Shown one piece after another: positions 1 through 11,869 of a stretch of DNA of 64,000 bases. Source of the DNA: Adenanthera pavonina (taxonomy: Eukaryota; Streptophyta; Magnoliopsida; Fabales; Fabaceae); assembly GCA_026686845.1 (NCBI GenBank), contig JAIVEN010000018.1:12247001-12311000 (forward strand). The letters are read 5' to 3'. A model generated the notes under the pieces. That model was not told where the DNA came from. It did no database searches and was given only the letters and a program-made list of their open reading frames with translations. A program made the position numbers and the translations under genes. Position 1 is the first letter of the stretch. Each line of letters starts with the position of its first letter.

Positions 1-105
1 ATAAATTTAAGGGGGAGTTAATCCCAAAAGGCTAACTAAACAAGAAAATTCTCTAGACTTATGAGCCCTTATAAGCTATACTTCTCATGTGATACTCTAC
101 ATATG

Positions 106-127
106 ATATATATATATATATATATAT
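106..127. repeat. (AT)n microsatellite
   Basis: An uninterrupted run of alternating AT dinucleotides, followed directly by a short GC-rich palindromic stretch (gcgcacgtgcgc). Simple repeat; no function inferred. Confidence 0.9.
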
Positions 128-2102
128 GCGCACGTGCGCTTTTCTTTAAGATAAGCGAGGGATTTAATTTCCTAATAAAAGTAATTTCACAACATTACAA
201 AAAATATGAACCACACTTAAATTTTAAAATGATATGAATTTGTGCCCTGTGAATGAAATTGGATTTCAAAAATATGTTTGATATACAAATGGAAGTATGA
301 TATAAATTTTATGAGATACATGTATTTATATAGTAAAAACTAAAAAGATCAAAATGTCCATTAAATTAAAAATTAAAAAAAAAAAGCCTTACCTATCTCT
401 GAGTCACCGTGGAAGACATCTTCAGACCACTACCACCTTGGACCACCCTCTTCAAACTGTGTAAAACACCATAGAAGAAGCCAGAAATCACCATTTTTGA
501 ACATTAGAACACCACTGTTGATTATATATTAGAAATTAATTATACATATCAGATAATAAAAAAAAACAGAGAGAGAATAAAAGCTTCTACCATTGACCAG
601 CAAAGGGAGGAGAAAACGATCAAGCAATTACCCAATACCAGCCATTGTAGAATATCGAAAATTTTATACCTGTCGCAGAAAATGAAACAAACATCACAAA
701 CCAATAACAAAAAACAAAAAGCAAAAAAGCAAAACACAAAAAGCGAAAATAGAAAAATCAAATAGAAGCAAAACCGATGTGACCAAATCCAGAACTCAAA
801 TTCAAAAGACCGAAAATCGAGCCCACCAAATCAATCATCAAATTTTAGATGTCAATATATATAATATAAATATAATACTCCAAAAAATTGCTCTATTCAC
901 AAGTTGTGACCAGTGTGAATCCTTTCACAATCATTTTTCAAGCTTTGTGCAAAGCATGAGGTTCACATCTAGTATACAAAATGTTTACAGAAATTCCACG
1001 ACCACCACATATAAAAACTAAAATATAAAGAAATTCTTGAATATTTCATCACTCCCCTTTCGGAGAACATTCAATCCCTAGTTATAAGTTTTTCTTTCCT
1101 TAAGTAATTTTCTCTTCAATTAATAGTCATGTTTTTGTTCAATACAAGGTGAAATTCCTAACCTAAGGCCCGTTTGGTTCCTAAAAAGAATAATACTGGA
1201 ATAGAATAGAATGACTTGGAATGGAATGAAATAAAATAGTGATCAGTGTTAATGAGTTAGGTGTGACATAAAAAATGATAGAATGAAATTTATTTTTAAT
1301 ATTTAATTAAATAAAAATAAAATTGAACTGACCAAAATACCTTTAACAACAAAAAGAAAGGCATCTCTCTCATCCATACATCAATTTGAAATTTTTCGAA
1401 ATTTGGAATCTTTGTTACTCTAGTGTAATGTACGTGAAGTCTAATAATCTATCTAACCTTTTGGCCCTACCATTCTCTATGATTATCCAATTATGGTCTC
1501 TTGTGACCTTTGATACATGCATGTGGGTATGGGTATTGGGTATAACATTATATGATATATATGTCAGATTTAACAAATTTTAAATTTTTAGGATACAAAT
1601 ATGAGAAATATACAAAAAAATATATTCAACAAATTAACACATCACAAATAAAAAAAATATAAACAAATTGAGTTTTAAATAAGTATTTTAAAAGTAATAT
1701 ATATAAAGATATTTAAAACAAGAAATTAAAAGTTTAGTTTTTATATGAGCTTTTAAGTCATTTTAGAACTTTTGAAGAAGAAAAACTAATAATAGGTATC
1801 ATGATATTGTACGTGTATCGTATCTAATATGTATCAGATATAAGTATGTAGTCTTTTTTAAAATATCGGTGCAACTGAAATGGTGGCTAACATTCTATTA
1901 TTCTTTGAAAGCATAACGAGCAATGAGATGACTATCCTTTGTGTTCATTATGATTTGGTGTTTGCTCTTTCAAATCATAGTCAGCAATGAGCTTTTCTCT
2001 AACAAAGAGAATAGAAAAATTAAGAATCTTAGTGTTATCCATGTTCACAATGTATATATTACATAAATTATATACTGCACTCCAACTATAAAGTTGATTA
2101 CC
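128..2102. other. AT-rich intergenic stretch without a recognisable gene
   Basis: No reading frame here has family resemblance, and the short ORFs are low-complexity. Near 1166 the sequence ggcccgtttggttcc resembles the terminal start of many plant hAT-type or MITE elements, but I find no matching inverted end, so no element is called. The rest is A/T-rich non-coding DNA. Confidence 0.6.
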
Positions 2103-3180
2103 TTTTTTTTTTGACCAAACAAAAGTCAATTTTATTAATAACCAAAAAAATATTACACACACTAATTCAAAAAAAAAAGAAAAGAAAGAAGAAAAGAAAA
2201 AACAAAAAAAAAACCTGAAATACAACCTAAGAAAAGAAAACAGACCTTGAACTACAATTTTCAAAATAAAATCAACCAATACCACATCTTTTAGCTTCAA
2301 CCATATCAGTAGCTTCATCAGCAAAATAAGAAGGACCTATAACAGTAGATGAATTATGGAATCTCTCACAATCTCTCTTCACAACTAATGCCAAAGGAGA
2401 TGTTGACATTTCACTCCACCTTTTAAGATCCATCCCCCTAATGGCACCAGCTGCTACAAGATCAACAACCTCATTCCCCAATCTACGAACAAAAGATAGA
2501 GGAAATGAAGAAAGATTATTCAACAGTTCCAAAATCTCCTCCACTATAACAAAGCACCTCCAGTCACAATCACTACTATCTTTGCTCACTAAAGCTTTGA
2601 ATAGAGTTTCATTGTTCAATTCAATGATCACATGAGATCCTACAAACTTGGTAGCCATCATCAAAGCTTTCTTCACAACTAAGACCTCAGCCATAAAAGC
2701 TGAGCTTGCATCAACCTTCTCACCTTCTACTTCCAACACCATACCTAAATAGTCTCTACAAACCTCACCTATTGCAGCATCACCACAATCCTCATGATAA
2801 GCCCCATCACAGTTTAGCTTAACTTCCCCAACAACAAGAGGAATCCACCTATCAGAAACCTGTAACATATCAGAATAAATCTCATCAGTTCTACTCCTAT
2901 TGATAGCTTTCCAATATTCATTCAACTGGATTGCAGCACCCTTGATAACCCTTTCAGCAAAAACCTCAGTCCCATTAAAAATAAAGTTGCATCTTTCCTT
3001 CCATATTTTCCAACACAAACATACAATCAAACATTTTCCATACAAATCAGTACTTGCATTCTTCCCAATAAATTGCCATAACCAATCTTCAAATCTCATA
3101 AAACAATTCTCATCAATTCTAACAGATAAAGAACAACCATACCAAACTTATTTTGAAGCTATTCCATTTAGGTTGATCTA
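2103..3180 (-). mobile_element. 5'-truncated LINE (non-LTR retrotransposon) 3' end
   Basis: On the minus strand an ORF with the plant-LINE C-terminal RNase H domain is followed by a short A/T-rich 3' region and a ten-base poly(A) tract, seen as T at 2103-2112 on the plus strand. Upstream of the ORF, the residues read in frame back to a stop near 3160 also fit the end of the LINE RT region. The element is truncated at its 5' side. No convincing target duplication was found. Confidence 0.75.
2272..3099 (-). CDS. LINE-type RNase H-like (RVT_3) protein, 275 codons
   Basis: The ORF carries the conserved plant-LINE motif WKIWKERCNFIFNG (about residues 30-43), then an RNase H fold of the RVT_3 type from about residue 93. 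The first acidic residue is present (NCDGAY, D98) and so is the glutamate in FMAEVLVVKKAL. The third site reads IELNNE, where an aspartate is usual, and the C-terminal site reads NEVVDLVA, where the family usually has a histidine or aspartate. RNase H activity is therefore doubtful. In a working element this domain degrades RNA in the RNA-DNA hybrid. It is an uninterrupted ORF in an otherwise truncated element. The frame is open about 60 bases upstream of this ATG. It could also be a single-copy RVT_3 gene of LINE origin; poly(A) directly downstream favours the LINE. Confidence 0.75.
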   Translation of the reverse strand: MRFEDWLWQFIGKNASTDLYGKCLIVCLCWKIWKERCNFIFNGTEVFAERVIKGAAIQLNEYWKAINRSRTDEIYSDMLQVSDRWIPLVVGEVKLNCDGAYHEDCGDAAIGEVCRDYLGMVLEVEGEKVDASSAFMAEVLVVKKALMMATKFVGSHVIIELNNETLFKALVSKDSSDCDWRCFVIVEEILELLNNLSSFPLSFVRRLGNEVVDLVAAGAIRGMDLKRWSEMSTSPLALVVKRDCERFHNSSTVIGPSYFADEATDMVEAKRCGIG

Positions 3181-3354
3181 TTGTAATTATTGTAATGGAT
3201 TGTATATATTTATTTGTATTAGTTAGGATCATTTGGATTTTCTACTTCCTTTGTATATAAAAACATAAATGTTGAATGAATGGACATAGCAAAGTTTATT
3301 TTTAATAGTGTAGTTTAGTTTAGATGGGTGTATGTCATAGAGATAGCTTGAATT

Positions 3355-3468
3355 ACAAGAATATGTCGTTGGTGTATTATAGTTAGTTTCGTAGTTGTTA
3401 AAGTAATCAACTTTAACAACTACGAAACTACAGTAAATAGCTAACACCAAATCATTGTAATAAAATTG
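3355..3468. repeat. Foldback / MITE-like inverted repeat
   Basis: The core is a perfect 21-bp inverted repeat, 3384-3404 and 3410-3430, separated by five bases (aatca). Outside it the two arms remain alignable with mismatches and small gaps for about 30-35 bp more (ggtgt...acacc on opposite sides). Transcribed RNA would fold into one long hairpin. No clear target duplication was found, so the element type is unassigned. Confidence 0.7.
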
Positions 3469-4240
3469 CATTCAATTATGTTAATACTTATTTAAACTCA
3501 AGATGAAGGAACGAATACTACCTTGAATTTGTCTACCAAGATATGAAAATGGCCTGAATTATGTGAGTTGGCGAATATGTTAGTCGGTTGGTCTAAAGAG
3601 TCAAAGGGAAGTAAACGAAGAGCCCAAATGTGGTGACATGTTGCTTGATTGTCAACATTCCTTTTCCTTTATAGGCATCAACATTCTTTTTCTATTCTCA
3701 TTCTAAAGTATATATTGATTGCTCCATCATAGGACTTTCCAAAATTAGATCTTCAGTCATTCCGTTTAGCTTATAAATAAGCATTTGATGTTGTTTCCTA
3801 ATACGTAAGTCACACATGATAAATCATATTGGGAAATAATCATTTTATTAAAATTTAGCCTTTGTAAATAATCAAAATCTATGAACCTTTGAGCCAACAA
3901 TCACCCCATTTTTTATGATTACAGAGCCTTAAGTTTTAGCTAATTAGAATAAGTTCATATCAAATAAGAATAAAATTGGATCTATCAAATATTGAATGAA
4001 ATACTTGTTGCTCCTCAAACTTTGATCTTTGAAATTTGCTTTCTTGAAACAAATATTAGTGGACCATATATGCTCACTCTCCCTCCCCCTTTTTGTCATT
4101 ATCAAAAAGGTTGAAATAAAGAGGGTAACATTTTTAAAGTCCAGTTATATGATATGAAAGATGCATAGCAACGATATCTAATTATACCATAATCATCAAT
4201 AGTTTAAACATCCAAACAACCAAAATAGTCTCAAAAGATA
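3469..4240. other. AT-rich stretch without a recognisable gene
   Basis: No ORF with family resemblance. A purine tract on the minus strand near 4083-4108 (aagggggaggg) looks like the polypurine tract at the 3' end of copia elements. The adjoining sequence does not match the start of the nearby copia LTR (6039-7319), so it is not called. Confidence 0.5.
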
Positions 4241-4245
4241 ACAAA

Positions 4246-5406
4246 TGTAACAACCCAATAAAAAAAAACAAAAAACTGACTGAATAGGATAAAACTGGGC
4301 AAAACAAAGCTAGAGCCGCGGCCTTAACAATACTATCATGGCCATGGCACCCATGATAGATACCATATCACTTCATGCTTATCATCATTATATACAAGTT
4401 CCAGGGATTGGGATTCATACCTCATCTAGTTGTGTGTATACCTCGATATATATAAGAAACCATACACACACATAACAATATCATGGTATAAATGGAAACA
4501 TGCATATATATATACACATATAAATACAAATAAAAAATTATAAAACAAATACCCGATTACCTGAAATCGCTAACACCACACACACGAGCTAAACACGAGC
4601 TGAATCACTTTCAGTTAACCAAACAACCACTACAACATCATAGCATATTCAATTAACATTATGTACAGCTAACCAAAATCCATAACTCAACCAATTATAC
4701 CTAACCCAAGGTTCCAACAACACATTCATGCACCAATAGGCCACATGCGACCATCCAACTCATGCATCAACACATTCAATTCCGATTTCACACTTCCTCA
4801 TCAATAATCAACCTAGGGTTCCACATAAATTATGCATACTCCCCCAAAAACTCATACCCTAACATCAATAATACTACACAACACTTCATTGATCCCTTAA
4901 CAAGCATTTTAACTGGTGGAATTCAACCCAATAGGAATCCCCAAGCTTAAATCCAAAAATCACCCAAAAATCAATGAGAAAGATAAAAGAGGAGATAAGG
5001 GATCACATGCCAACTTGTAATCAAGCTCCTAGAGTCTAAAAATTGTCTCCCTAGGTCGTATTTCTTTTTGTCCTGGGAGAACTCCTCTATTCTCCTTTAG
5101 TTTCTTCTCCTTCTGTTGACTAAAATGGCTTCTAATTTATGGAAATTTGGTGTCTAGCACTGTGGTGGATAATAAGCTTGCTGCGACCTGAAACCCTACT
5201 GCCCGAAAATATTAATCAATCTCTATCTCGTTTGCCGAGGCGCCCCTGTTTCAGGCTTCAGCATGGGGGCTTATATTCCAATTCTTCCTAAGTTTTCTCA
5301 TTTCATCCTTCCTCCGGTCCTAGTTCCTCCGATGCTGCACAAACAACAAGTATACTTTCCATTAGCTTAAGGGTAAATCCAGAATAATATGTTGAGAGTT
5401 GTTACA
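4246..5406 (-). mobile_element. Solo LTR, Ty3/gypsy Tekay-like, with ACAAA target duplication
   Basis: The element begins TGTAACA and ends TGTTACA, and is flanked on both sides by ACAAA (4241-4245 and 5407-5411), a perfect 5-bp target duplication. There is no internal coding region. Read on the minus strand, its first 150 bases resemble the start of the gypsy LTR at 28844 (shared catcggaggaa and cggaggaagg blocks in the same order), so it is assigned to a related family in minus orientation. It landed in a decayed copia element, whose gag remnant begins just beyond it. Confidence 0.85.
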
Positions 5407-5429
5407 ACAAACACTACAAAGCAACTATA

Positions 5430-5840
5430 AAAATTATGAAGTCATCCAGCACAAATTATGCAAATGTTCTAAATTTTTAAATAGGGTCATCATAGGCCAT
5501 CCAAAGTTCACTTCTAAAAGGTTAAGGTACGAGGGTAATAGTAATTGTAATTTGGAGGAGGAGGAGGTTGTATCATCAAAGGATAGATCCTTGAGGTTAT
5601 TGTTTTCCTCAATATTTTCTATATTTGATTGCCAAATTTGAGCCAATATCATGAGAAGATTCAGCACTTTGGATTCCACCTACTTGACTTCCTCAACACT
5701 TTCATGCGTTTTCTCCAATTTGTCCCAAATAACTACTACTTGGGCACACCATGATATTTTGTCATGTTCTTTATTGCTAATTGCAGTATAGAGAACATTT
5801 ATGGCTCTAGAATTTGTCTAAACCATCTTCATGGCATCTT
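5430..5840 (-). pseudogene. Copia gag fragment (UBN2-type), decayed
   Basis: On the minus strand the translation contains a run like VVIWDKLEKTHESVEEVK, then a stop, then VESKVLNLLMILAQ. This matches the part of plant copia Gag that reads roughly EIWDKLEVTHEG..QVKESKI. Stops interrupt it, and it is truncated where the solo LTR at 4246-5406 begins. It lies downstream of the primer site at 6025-6036 and the LTR at 6039-7319, which is the correct order for a minus-strand copia. Confidence 0.6.
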
Positions 5841-6024
5841 TGGTCCATTCTTCCTTAAGCTTCTCTACAAGCTTTCTAATGCTGTTAGTAGTGTTCTTTT
5901 CTAAACTAAGGTGGTTGATTTTGAGAGTGTTCTTCTAAGAAAAATGCTCCAATAAGCTTATTCATTCTAGAACACAAATAAGGACCTTTATTTTGGCAAT
6001 TAAGCCTATGATTATTAAGGTTAT

Positions 6025-6036
6025 GCTTTGATACTA
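6025..6036 (-). other. Degenerate tRNA primer-binding site of the decayed copia
   Basis: The minus strand reads TAGTATCAAAGC, two changes from the initiator-tRNA-Met-complementary TGGTATCAGAGC. It lies two bases inside the LTR end at 6039, the normal spacing. Confidence 0.7.
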
Positions 6037-6038
6037 AA

Positions 6039-7319
6039 TGAAAGATTGCTTAGAGGGGGTAAATAGGTGCTTTTGTAGAAAATAAAATCTTAAAATAGTA
6101 AGTCACAAAATACTTAAATATTTTGTTTGTAATCATTGTAATCATATAGCTAAAAAATAATAGTTAGGGTCCACCAAAAGAAAGTAAAAGTCAGAGAACA
6201 TAAGAATAAAAGCAAGAGAGATAAGAGAAAATCACACAGAGGAATTTATTTTCGTTGGTCCCCACTACCCCTGTAATCCCCTTAAGAATACTCAAGAGAT
6301 TTTTCTCACTATAAAATATTAAATACAACTATTGGTCTAAGTTAACTTAAAACTCACACAAGGTCACAAGAGCCTAAGTATTTCTAACAACCTAACCCAC
6401 AACTTATCAAGAATAGGATGAATTTCTCTATGCTTTAAATATACTCTCTATTGCTGAATAGCGTTAAAATTCACTTAATGCTCTTTCAGAAAACTCAAAG
6501 CATACTTTATCATGCATTTGCATATCTACACTCAATTATCTTCGTTCTATTGATATGATCTCCCTTTAACTTACTATTTGCGATAAAACTCCTTTGTTCA
6601 AAGTATTTGGTGAGATATGATCAAAATAATAATAACAGGTCAAAATTGAAAAACTATATCTTATCACTCAAATTCAAATAATCATAACTTTTCCATATGA
6701 ATTCCATTTTAAGTGAAATAAATAATCATATTTAAAAGCCATTTAAGCGTACTTTTAGATGAAATAGTTTTTTACATCAAAACCATATATATTTTGAGAG
6801 ATATTTCAAAAACAATTATCAAAGGTCAAACTAGGTTTTGAGAAAAGGTTTAGATTTCACTTTCTTTCAAAACATAGATGTATATTTTAATATCCAAAAT
6901 TTATTGAACCAATACATGCAAATCTAAATCACTCAGTTTCACATAAAGATTACTAGCTTATGATAAATATACCTATTGAAGTCTCAAAACTATCTTGATG
7001 CATCCAAGCTTCCAATTTTCAATATCTTCACATTCTTCAATTCATAAAACATCCTTTCTTTGTGTTTATGCTTGATATTTTTTAGTTGAGCACAGTGATA
7101 ATAATTCTTCTTTTTACTTCAATGCTCACTCTTCTTTTCTTGGACAAACCTATGTTTAGAATATTCAACTTACAAACCAAATAATTAGTCTAATTTTCAT
7201 TTACCAATGTGTATGATATAAAAGTTATGAAGAACAATGAATGAACATATATTATGCACACTTTTTGCTCTACTATTTGACATCATCAAAACTCTTCATA
7301 TAGGGCAGCAAACCTAACA
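6039..7319 (-). mobile_element. 5' LTR of a decayed copia element
   Basis: On the minus strand the LTR begins TGTTAGG and soon reads GAGTTTTGATGATG, as in the SIRE-type LTRs further right. It ends ACCCCCTCTAAGCAATCTTTCA next to a primer site. Only this LTR, the primer site and part of gag survive; no matching 3' LTR was found to the left. Confidence 0.7.
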
Positions 7320-7398
7320 TGGAGGGTAAGGATTAAAACTTGGAAAGAAAGAAAAAGAGGAGGGCAATTAGTTTTGGGCTAATGGGGAAAGAGAGAGG

Positions 7399-9883
7399 TG
7401 TCATACCTTAATTCTATGAACATTTCCCATGCATGTTTTAAACATCTATTGGGACAATATAGAGAGGATTTGAAAACTTGAACTAACAAAATTCTCAAAA
7501 CTTCAAAATTCATTTTCAGATCACTTTTTGACTAAACTTTGAAAAATCATAACTAATTATAGAAAAATCATTTTGAGATGGTTCGAGTTCTAAATTAAAG
7601 CTTTTTCAATCTTCTACAAAACAAAATATGCTATTGAAATTTTATCATGCCAATTGATATAGTTTAATCTGTGAAATTTTCTATTCATTTAGTGACTTTT
7701 ATTTTTCTAGTTTTTGTTCCCTTGATTTTAGTAATCCATATTTTATTTGACACCCAACCAATTTAGGTGAAGTTTGTCTTATTTGAAAGCATATTCCATC
7801 CCTAAACTAGGGGAAATAATTACAAGTCCATTGGAACTACCTTGTATTACTTCAGCATCATTCAAACTTCAATATACCAAATTATACCAATTATGAATCA
7901 TACTTGGATATAGAGTATCGAATTCATTAGTAACTTTAGTTTCACTTCAAACCGATCCAAATCATCATATTACACTACAATAAACATGTTCAACATATTA
8001 TAACAAAGGTCATAGGTCATTTCACATTTTCACATAACTTAGGTAATAAACCAAAATAACTTCCAAAAGAGTAACATAAAGTCTTGTTCTTTTCATTGCT
8101 CAATTCCTTTGTTTTTCTCCATTGCATGGCTTGGTCCTAAACATGTTAGTAACTTCAAGGGTCAGATTTTATAAATCCCAATAGCAGCAAGATATTTCAA
8201 GCATATTATGAAATGAAACAAGTAGTATTGAATCATACTTCAATAAATTTAAGTCTTTACCATGTTGATCAAATAAAAATTTTGACATAAAAATTTTGAG
8301 ATTCAAAGAATATATGTAGCAATACCAATTATGCATGTATATTATCACATATCTCATGAAAATATAAATCATTCTCATAAAAACTTAAAATACCATATTA
8401 ATTCATAAAAATTTCATTAAAGTTTCCTCTTATAAAATGGATATCATGGGGTCAAAAAACCTTCATATTCTCAGCCAAAACAATCACAAAATATGACAAT
8501 ACAAATATGGCAAGTGGTAAGTTGCTACCTTATTGCTTTTCTTTGCTTTTCCTTTGAGTTTCACCTCTTCCTAACACTTCCACAAGCTTTCTTGAACCTA
8601 ATTGTAACATCAAATAGCTACATAAATCATTGGTTCATGGTGATGCTTCCTCAAGAACCAGCAAACCCTAAAAATTCTATATAGTTATTCTTAAGCTCTA
8701 ACTTGAAGCCAATACATTTGGCATCAAACTCATGATATTTGAACTCTAAATCCATCCCCTATTCTAGTTGAAATTCATGAGAAAATGGGAGAAAATGGTT
8801 TTCTTTGAAACACTTCAAATTACTTTCAAAATCATGATTTAGGTCACTTGTTCTTGCTCTAGCCTAACTTTGATGCATAAAAACACTCTTCCATCGATTT
8901 GTATGTGTTAGCTGAAACTTAGCATGAGAACAGGAAGAAGACTCCATGAAAACATCATAAACCTCTTAGAACAACAAGCTTGAAGTAGTAGAAGTCTTAC
9001 CTTTGAACTTGAATCTTCAAGCTTCAACTTGTCTTCAAGCTTTTCTTTGTCTCTTCTCTTTTCTCTTCTTCATGTCCTCTTGGTGTTTTTCCTCTTTGTT
9101 TGTAGCTGACCAAATGGCTTGAGGAGTGAGATCTAATAAATAAAATTAATCATAGTTTGTTGTCTTAAACTTGTTCAAGTTAATGAAAGCCTTCTTGAAG
9201 AAGTTGTTGCATAAAGAATAATAAAATATATAATTCACACTCATGGGCTACTGATTTACACTCCTAAGAGAGAGAATATTTTGCTAAAATACTACATATT
9301 TTTCTTAGTCCAAATATATCCTGTGTTGATTATTTTTTACCCGAACCGATAAAGTTACTTTTGCCATATTTTGTCACTTTATGGATATGGGGTAAATCTA
9401 TATTTGTATCTATATTTATTTTATTATCATATCCCAAAAAGTATTTGTGTGGGGTGAACATACTTTTCCTCTCACTTTTTCTACTTTTTATGGGGACAGA
9501 GTACCTTTTTCTTTGTATTGTGCATTTTACAACTCTCATCACTCAATTTTTCTTTACATTAATTTTGTTAACCTCAATCCATTATACCATAGAGTTCAGC
9601 ATGTCACAAGCTTCGTTTTGACAGTAATTTTCAATATGTTCAAAATTACACCTGAGCCGAATCAAACTTTATTCTTTCAGGTACTTTCTTGTAACTTTTC
9701 CCAAAACCAAACTTTAAATCATTCTTTTTGCTGGGATGAGATTGTAAATTCATTTTTAATCAATTAGTGAATTGTGAAATTGCTATTTTAATTCTTTTTC
9801 TATCTTTTTATACATTTCACGTCTTATTTCCATATTTCCATACATATAGCAGTTTTTTTTCCTGGGAAATTGAGGATGTTACA
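7399..9883 (-). mobile_element. Family X long-LTR copy A
   Basis: The left end (tgtcataccttaattc) and right end (gaggatgttaca) match the ends of the other X copies at 12832, 21206, 28762, 41930 and 49416. The block after the left end (aaaattcataac, then aaaaatcat, then gattcaagtc-like words) appears in all six. There is no coding sequence. Orientation is inferred from the plus-oriented copy at 49416, in which promoter-like sequence and an AAG/GTAGGT donor-like site follow the order seen in the gypsy LTR at 28844. No perfect target duplication was found. Confidence 0.55.
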
Positions 9884-11190
9884 CTAAATCATCTTGACCC
9901 TATTGTAATCATTATATCACAAACCTAGGGTTTTAAAATAAACTTTTGTATCCTTGGTTCTAAATTTAACCTTGAACCATATCCCTACTCATTTCTGTAT
10001 GAGAAAATCATTTCTATAATTAGTTTTATGAAAATCACAATCCTAGCACTATAACGTGTTTTGGTCAAAATTTTCATCTTAGCTAGGGTTATTGGTTTCC
10101 ATCAGAACTCATGCAAAGAACTACAAGAATAAGGATAGGTTGATTACCTTGAGCTTTCCTTGCTATCCTTTACTTGCTTCAACACTTTCTCTCTCTGGAA
10201 CTTCTTCTCAAATTCCTCCTCTCAAGAAACTAAAACCATAAGGATTGAGCTACTGGTAAGAGGAATGAGTTTTATTGAGGGACTTAGAGCTAAAAGTGTG
10301 TCGTTGATGGTGAAACTCAAGGTCTCTCTATAAAACTCCATGAAAACTCTTGAAGGCTTGAAGAACTCTCCTTTCACTCTCTTTCTATGTTAATGTCAGT
10401 AACTTCAAATTTAGAGGGGAGGAAGACTTGTTTATATTACTCAATACACTCTTAAATCTTATGGTAATTAAGTAGGTGATTCGGCCTTACCATAGCCAAA
10501 CTCTCTTTCCCTATTTTCCATTAATTAAATTGCTAATTTTTCTTTCCAAAGGCTTAGAAATTGCGGACAATAAGCTTGAAGGGGAAGGGATTTACTTTTG
10601 CTTAATTTTAAATGGTGAGACTTAGTAAAATTATATCCCCACATTTTGTTTCTTCTCTTTTCCCCTCTTTTTTGTTCCATGTTTCTATTCTTTTCTCCCT
10701 TCCTTCTTGCCTTGATTGAGTTTCTCACATTCTTGGGTCTCCACGAAGTGCTTTATGGGCTACTAAACTCAGGCTTTCACGTAATTGGGCATAGGGTTTA
10801 CTATTTGGCTTAACAACTTTTTGGCTTGCTTTTAACTATACTTTTTAGGATTTTTGGTACTATTTATTTGACCCAAATCTTTTTACCTCATTCTTAGGCT
10901 TACAATAATCCATAAAAATTATTTCATACATTTTCTCTTATTAAGATCATAAAATTAAAATTTTCTAATATTTACAAGTAAGGACCTAATTTGTTCATTT
11001 ATCACCAGTATGGGCCTAACTTGCAAATTAGAGTTATCCTTTCTAAGGTCTAAAACTTAATTATCATCCCATACAATTTATAATCACTCAATATCATTCT
11101 CTATCTATATCCCTAATTCTCATTTTCATCATAATTTAAGACAAAACATAAAATCACTTATGACATATATAGAACTTTGGGGATTTTACA
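9884..11190 (-). mobile_element. LTR-derived tail, probably a second X-type copy
   Basis: Directly abutting copy A is a second stretch with X-like features: an attaccttgagctttcc block that matches the middle of other X copies, repeated aaggacc/gggccta words, and an end ggattttaca like X termini. Copy A may have inserted into this older copy, or the two may be fused. No coding sequence. Confidence 0.4.
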
Positions 11191-11869
11191 AAGGGAATGA
11201 GAGAACCAATTACAAATAAGATGAAAAGGAAAATACAAAAAAGGTGTGATTCATCCATTATGAGTTTTCCACAATTGCCCCTTTAAAATTCCACTAATGA
11301 CTTTCTTCAATGAGCCCATAACCTACATAAAATAAATTGGACCTATTAAAAAAATGTGCAACATTTAATTCATGTAGGTTACTAAAATAAAATCTAAGTC
11401 CAAAATGTCCAATTCAAAATTCAAGAGAAAAAATTAAAGGAAAATAAAGTAGGAAAAATGGATGGCTAAGAATAAAAGAAAGAATAGATTGCTATGATCA
11501 AAAAATAAAATTGATAGCTAGGATTAGAAGATTGAATGAATTGTCAAAATTAAAAGATAAAAAGTCCCATCAAAAAGGACACTCAGCGCAATCTAATTTA
11601 ATCAATGATTCTCACCCAAATAATTCAATTATGACAACACTAATGAAGAAGAAACTAATCATGATTGGCAAAAATTAACCCTTGTTTAAAATGGAATTTA
11701 AAGATAATGATAGTTTAGAACTAAACATATCGACAACAAAGAACTAAAACTCCATTTTAATACCAATTTAGGATCAATCTCAAATATTGGCTTAAAAATC
11801 CAAATATTGTCTTTAAAATCCAAAATAAGCCAAAATTCATTACCAAAAGCGCTAAGAATGAGGGATTGA

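Noticed and set aside
549..1021. Two short ORFs of 70-80 codons
   Set aside because: Low-complexity composition with no family resemblance and no supporting context.
1166..1182. ggcccgtttggttcc, a hAT/MITE-like terminal sequence
   Set aside because: No matching inverted end or flanking duplication was found within the next several kb.
2088..3420. gtaatcaacttta near the poly(A) end of the LINE and again near 3403, considered as a target duplication
   Set aside because: The two copies are in inverted, not direct, orientation, and the second lies inside the foldback stem.
4083..4108. Minus-strand polypurine tract like the 3' end of a copia element
   Set aside because: The sequence beyond it does not match the copia LTR at 6039-7319 and does not begin TGTT, so a 3' LTR could not be supported.
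9447..9767. 106-codon ORF
   Set aside because: Falls in the right end of X copy A. The same sequence in other X copies does not keep the frame.
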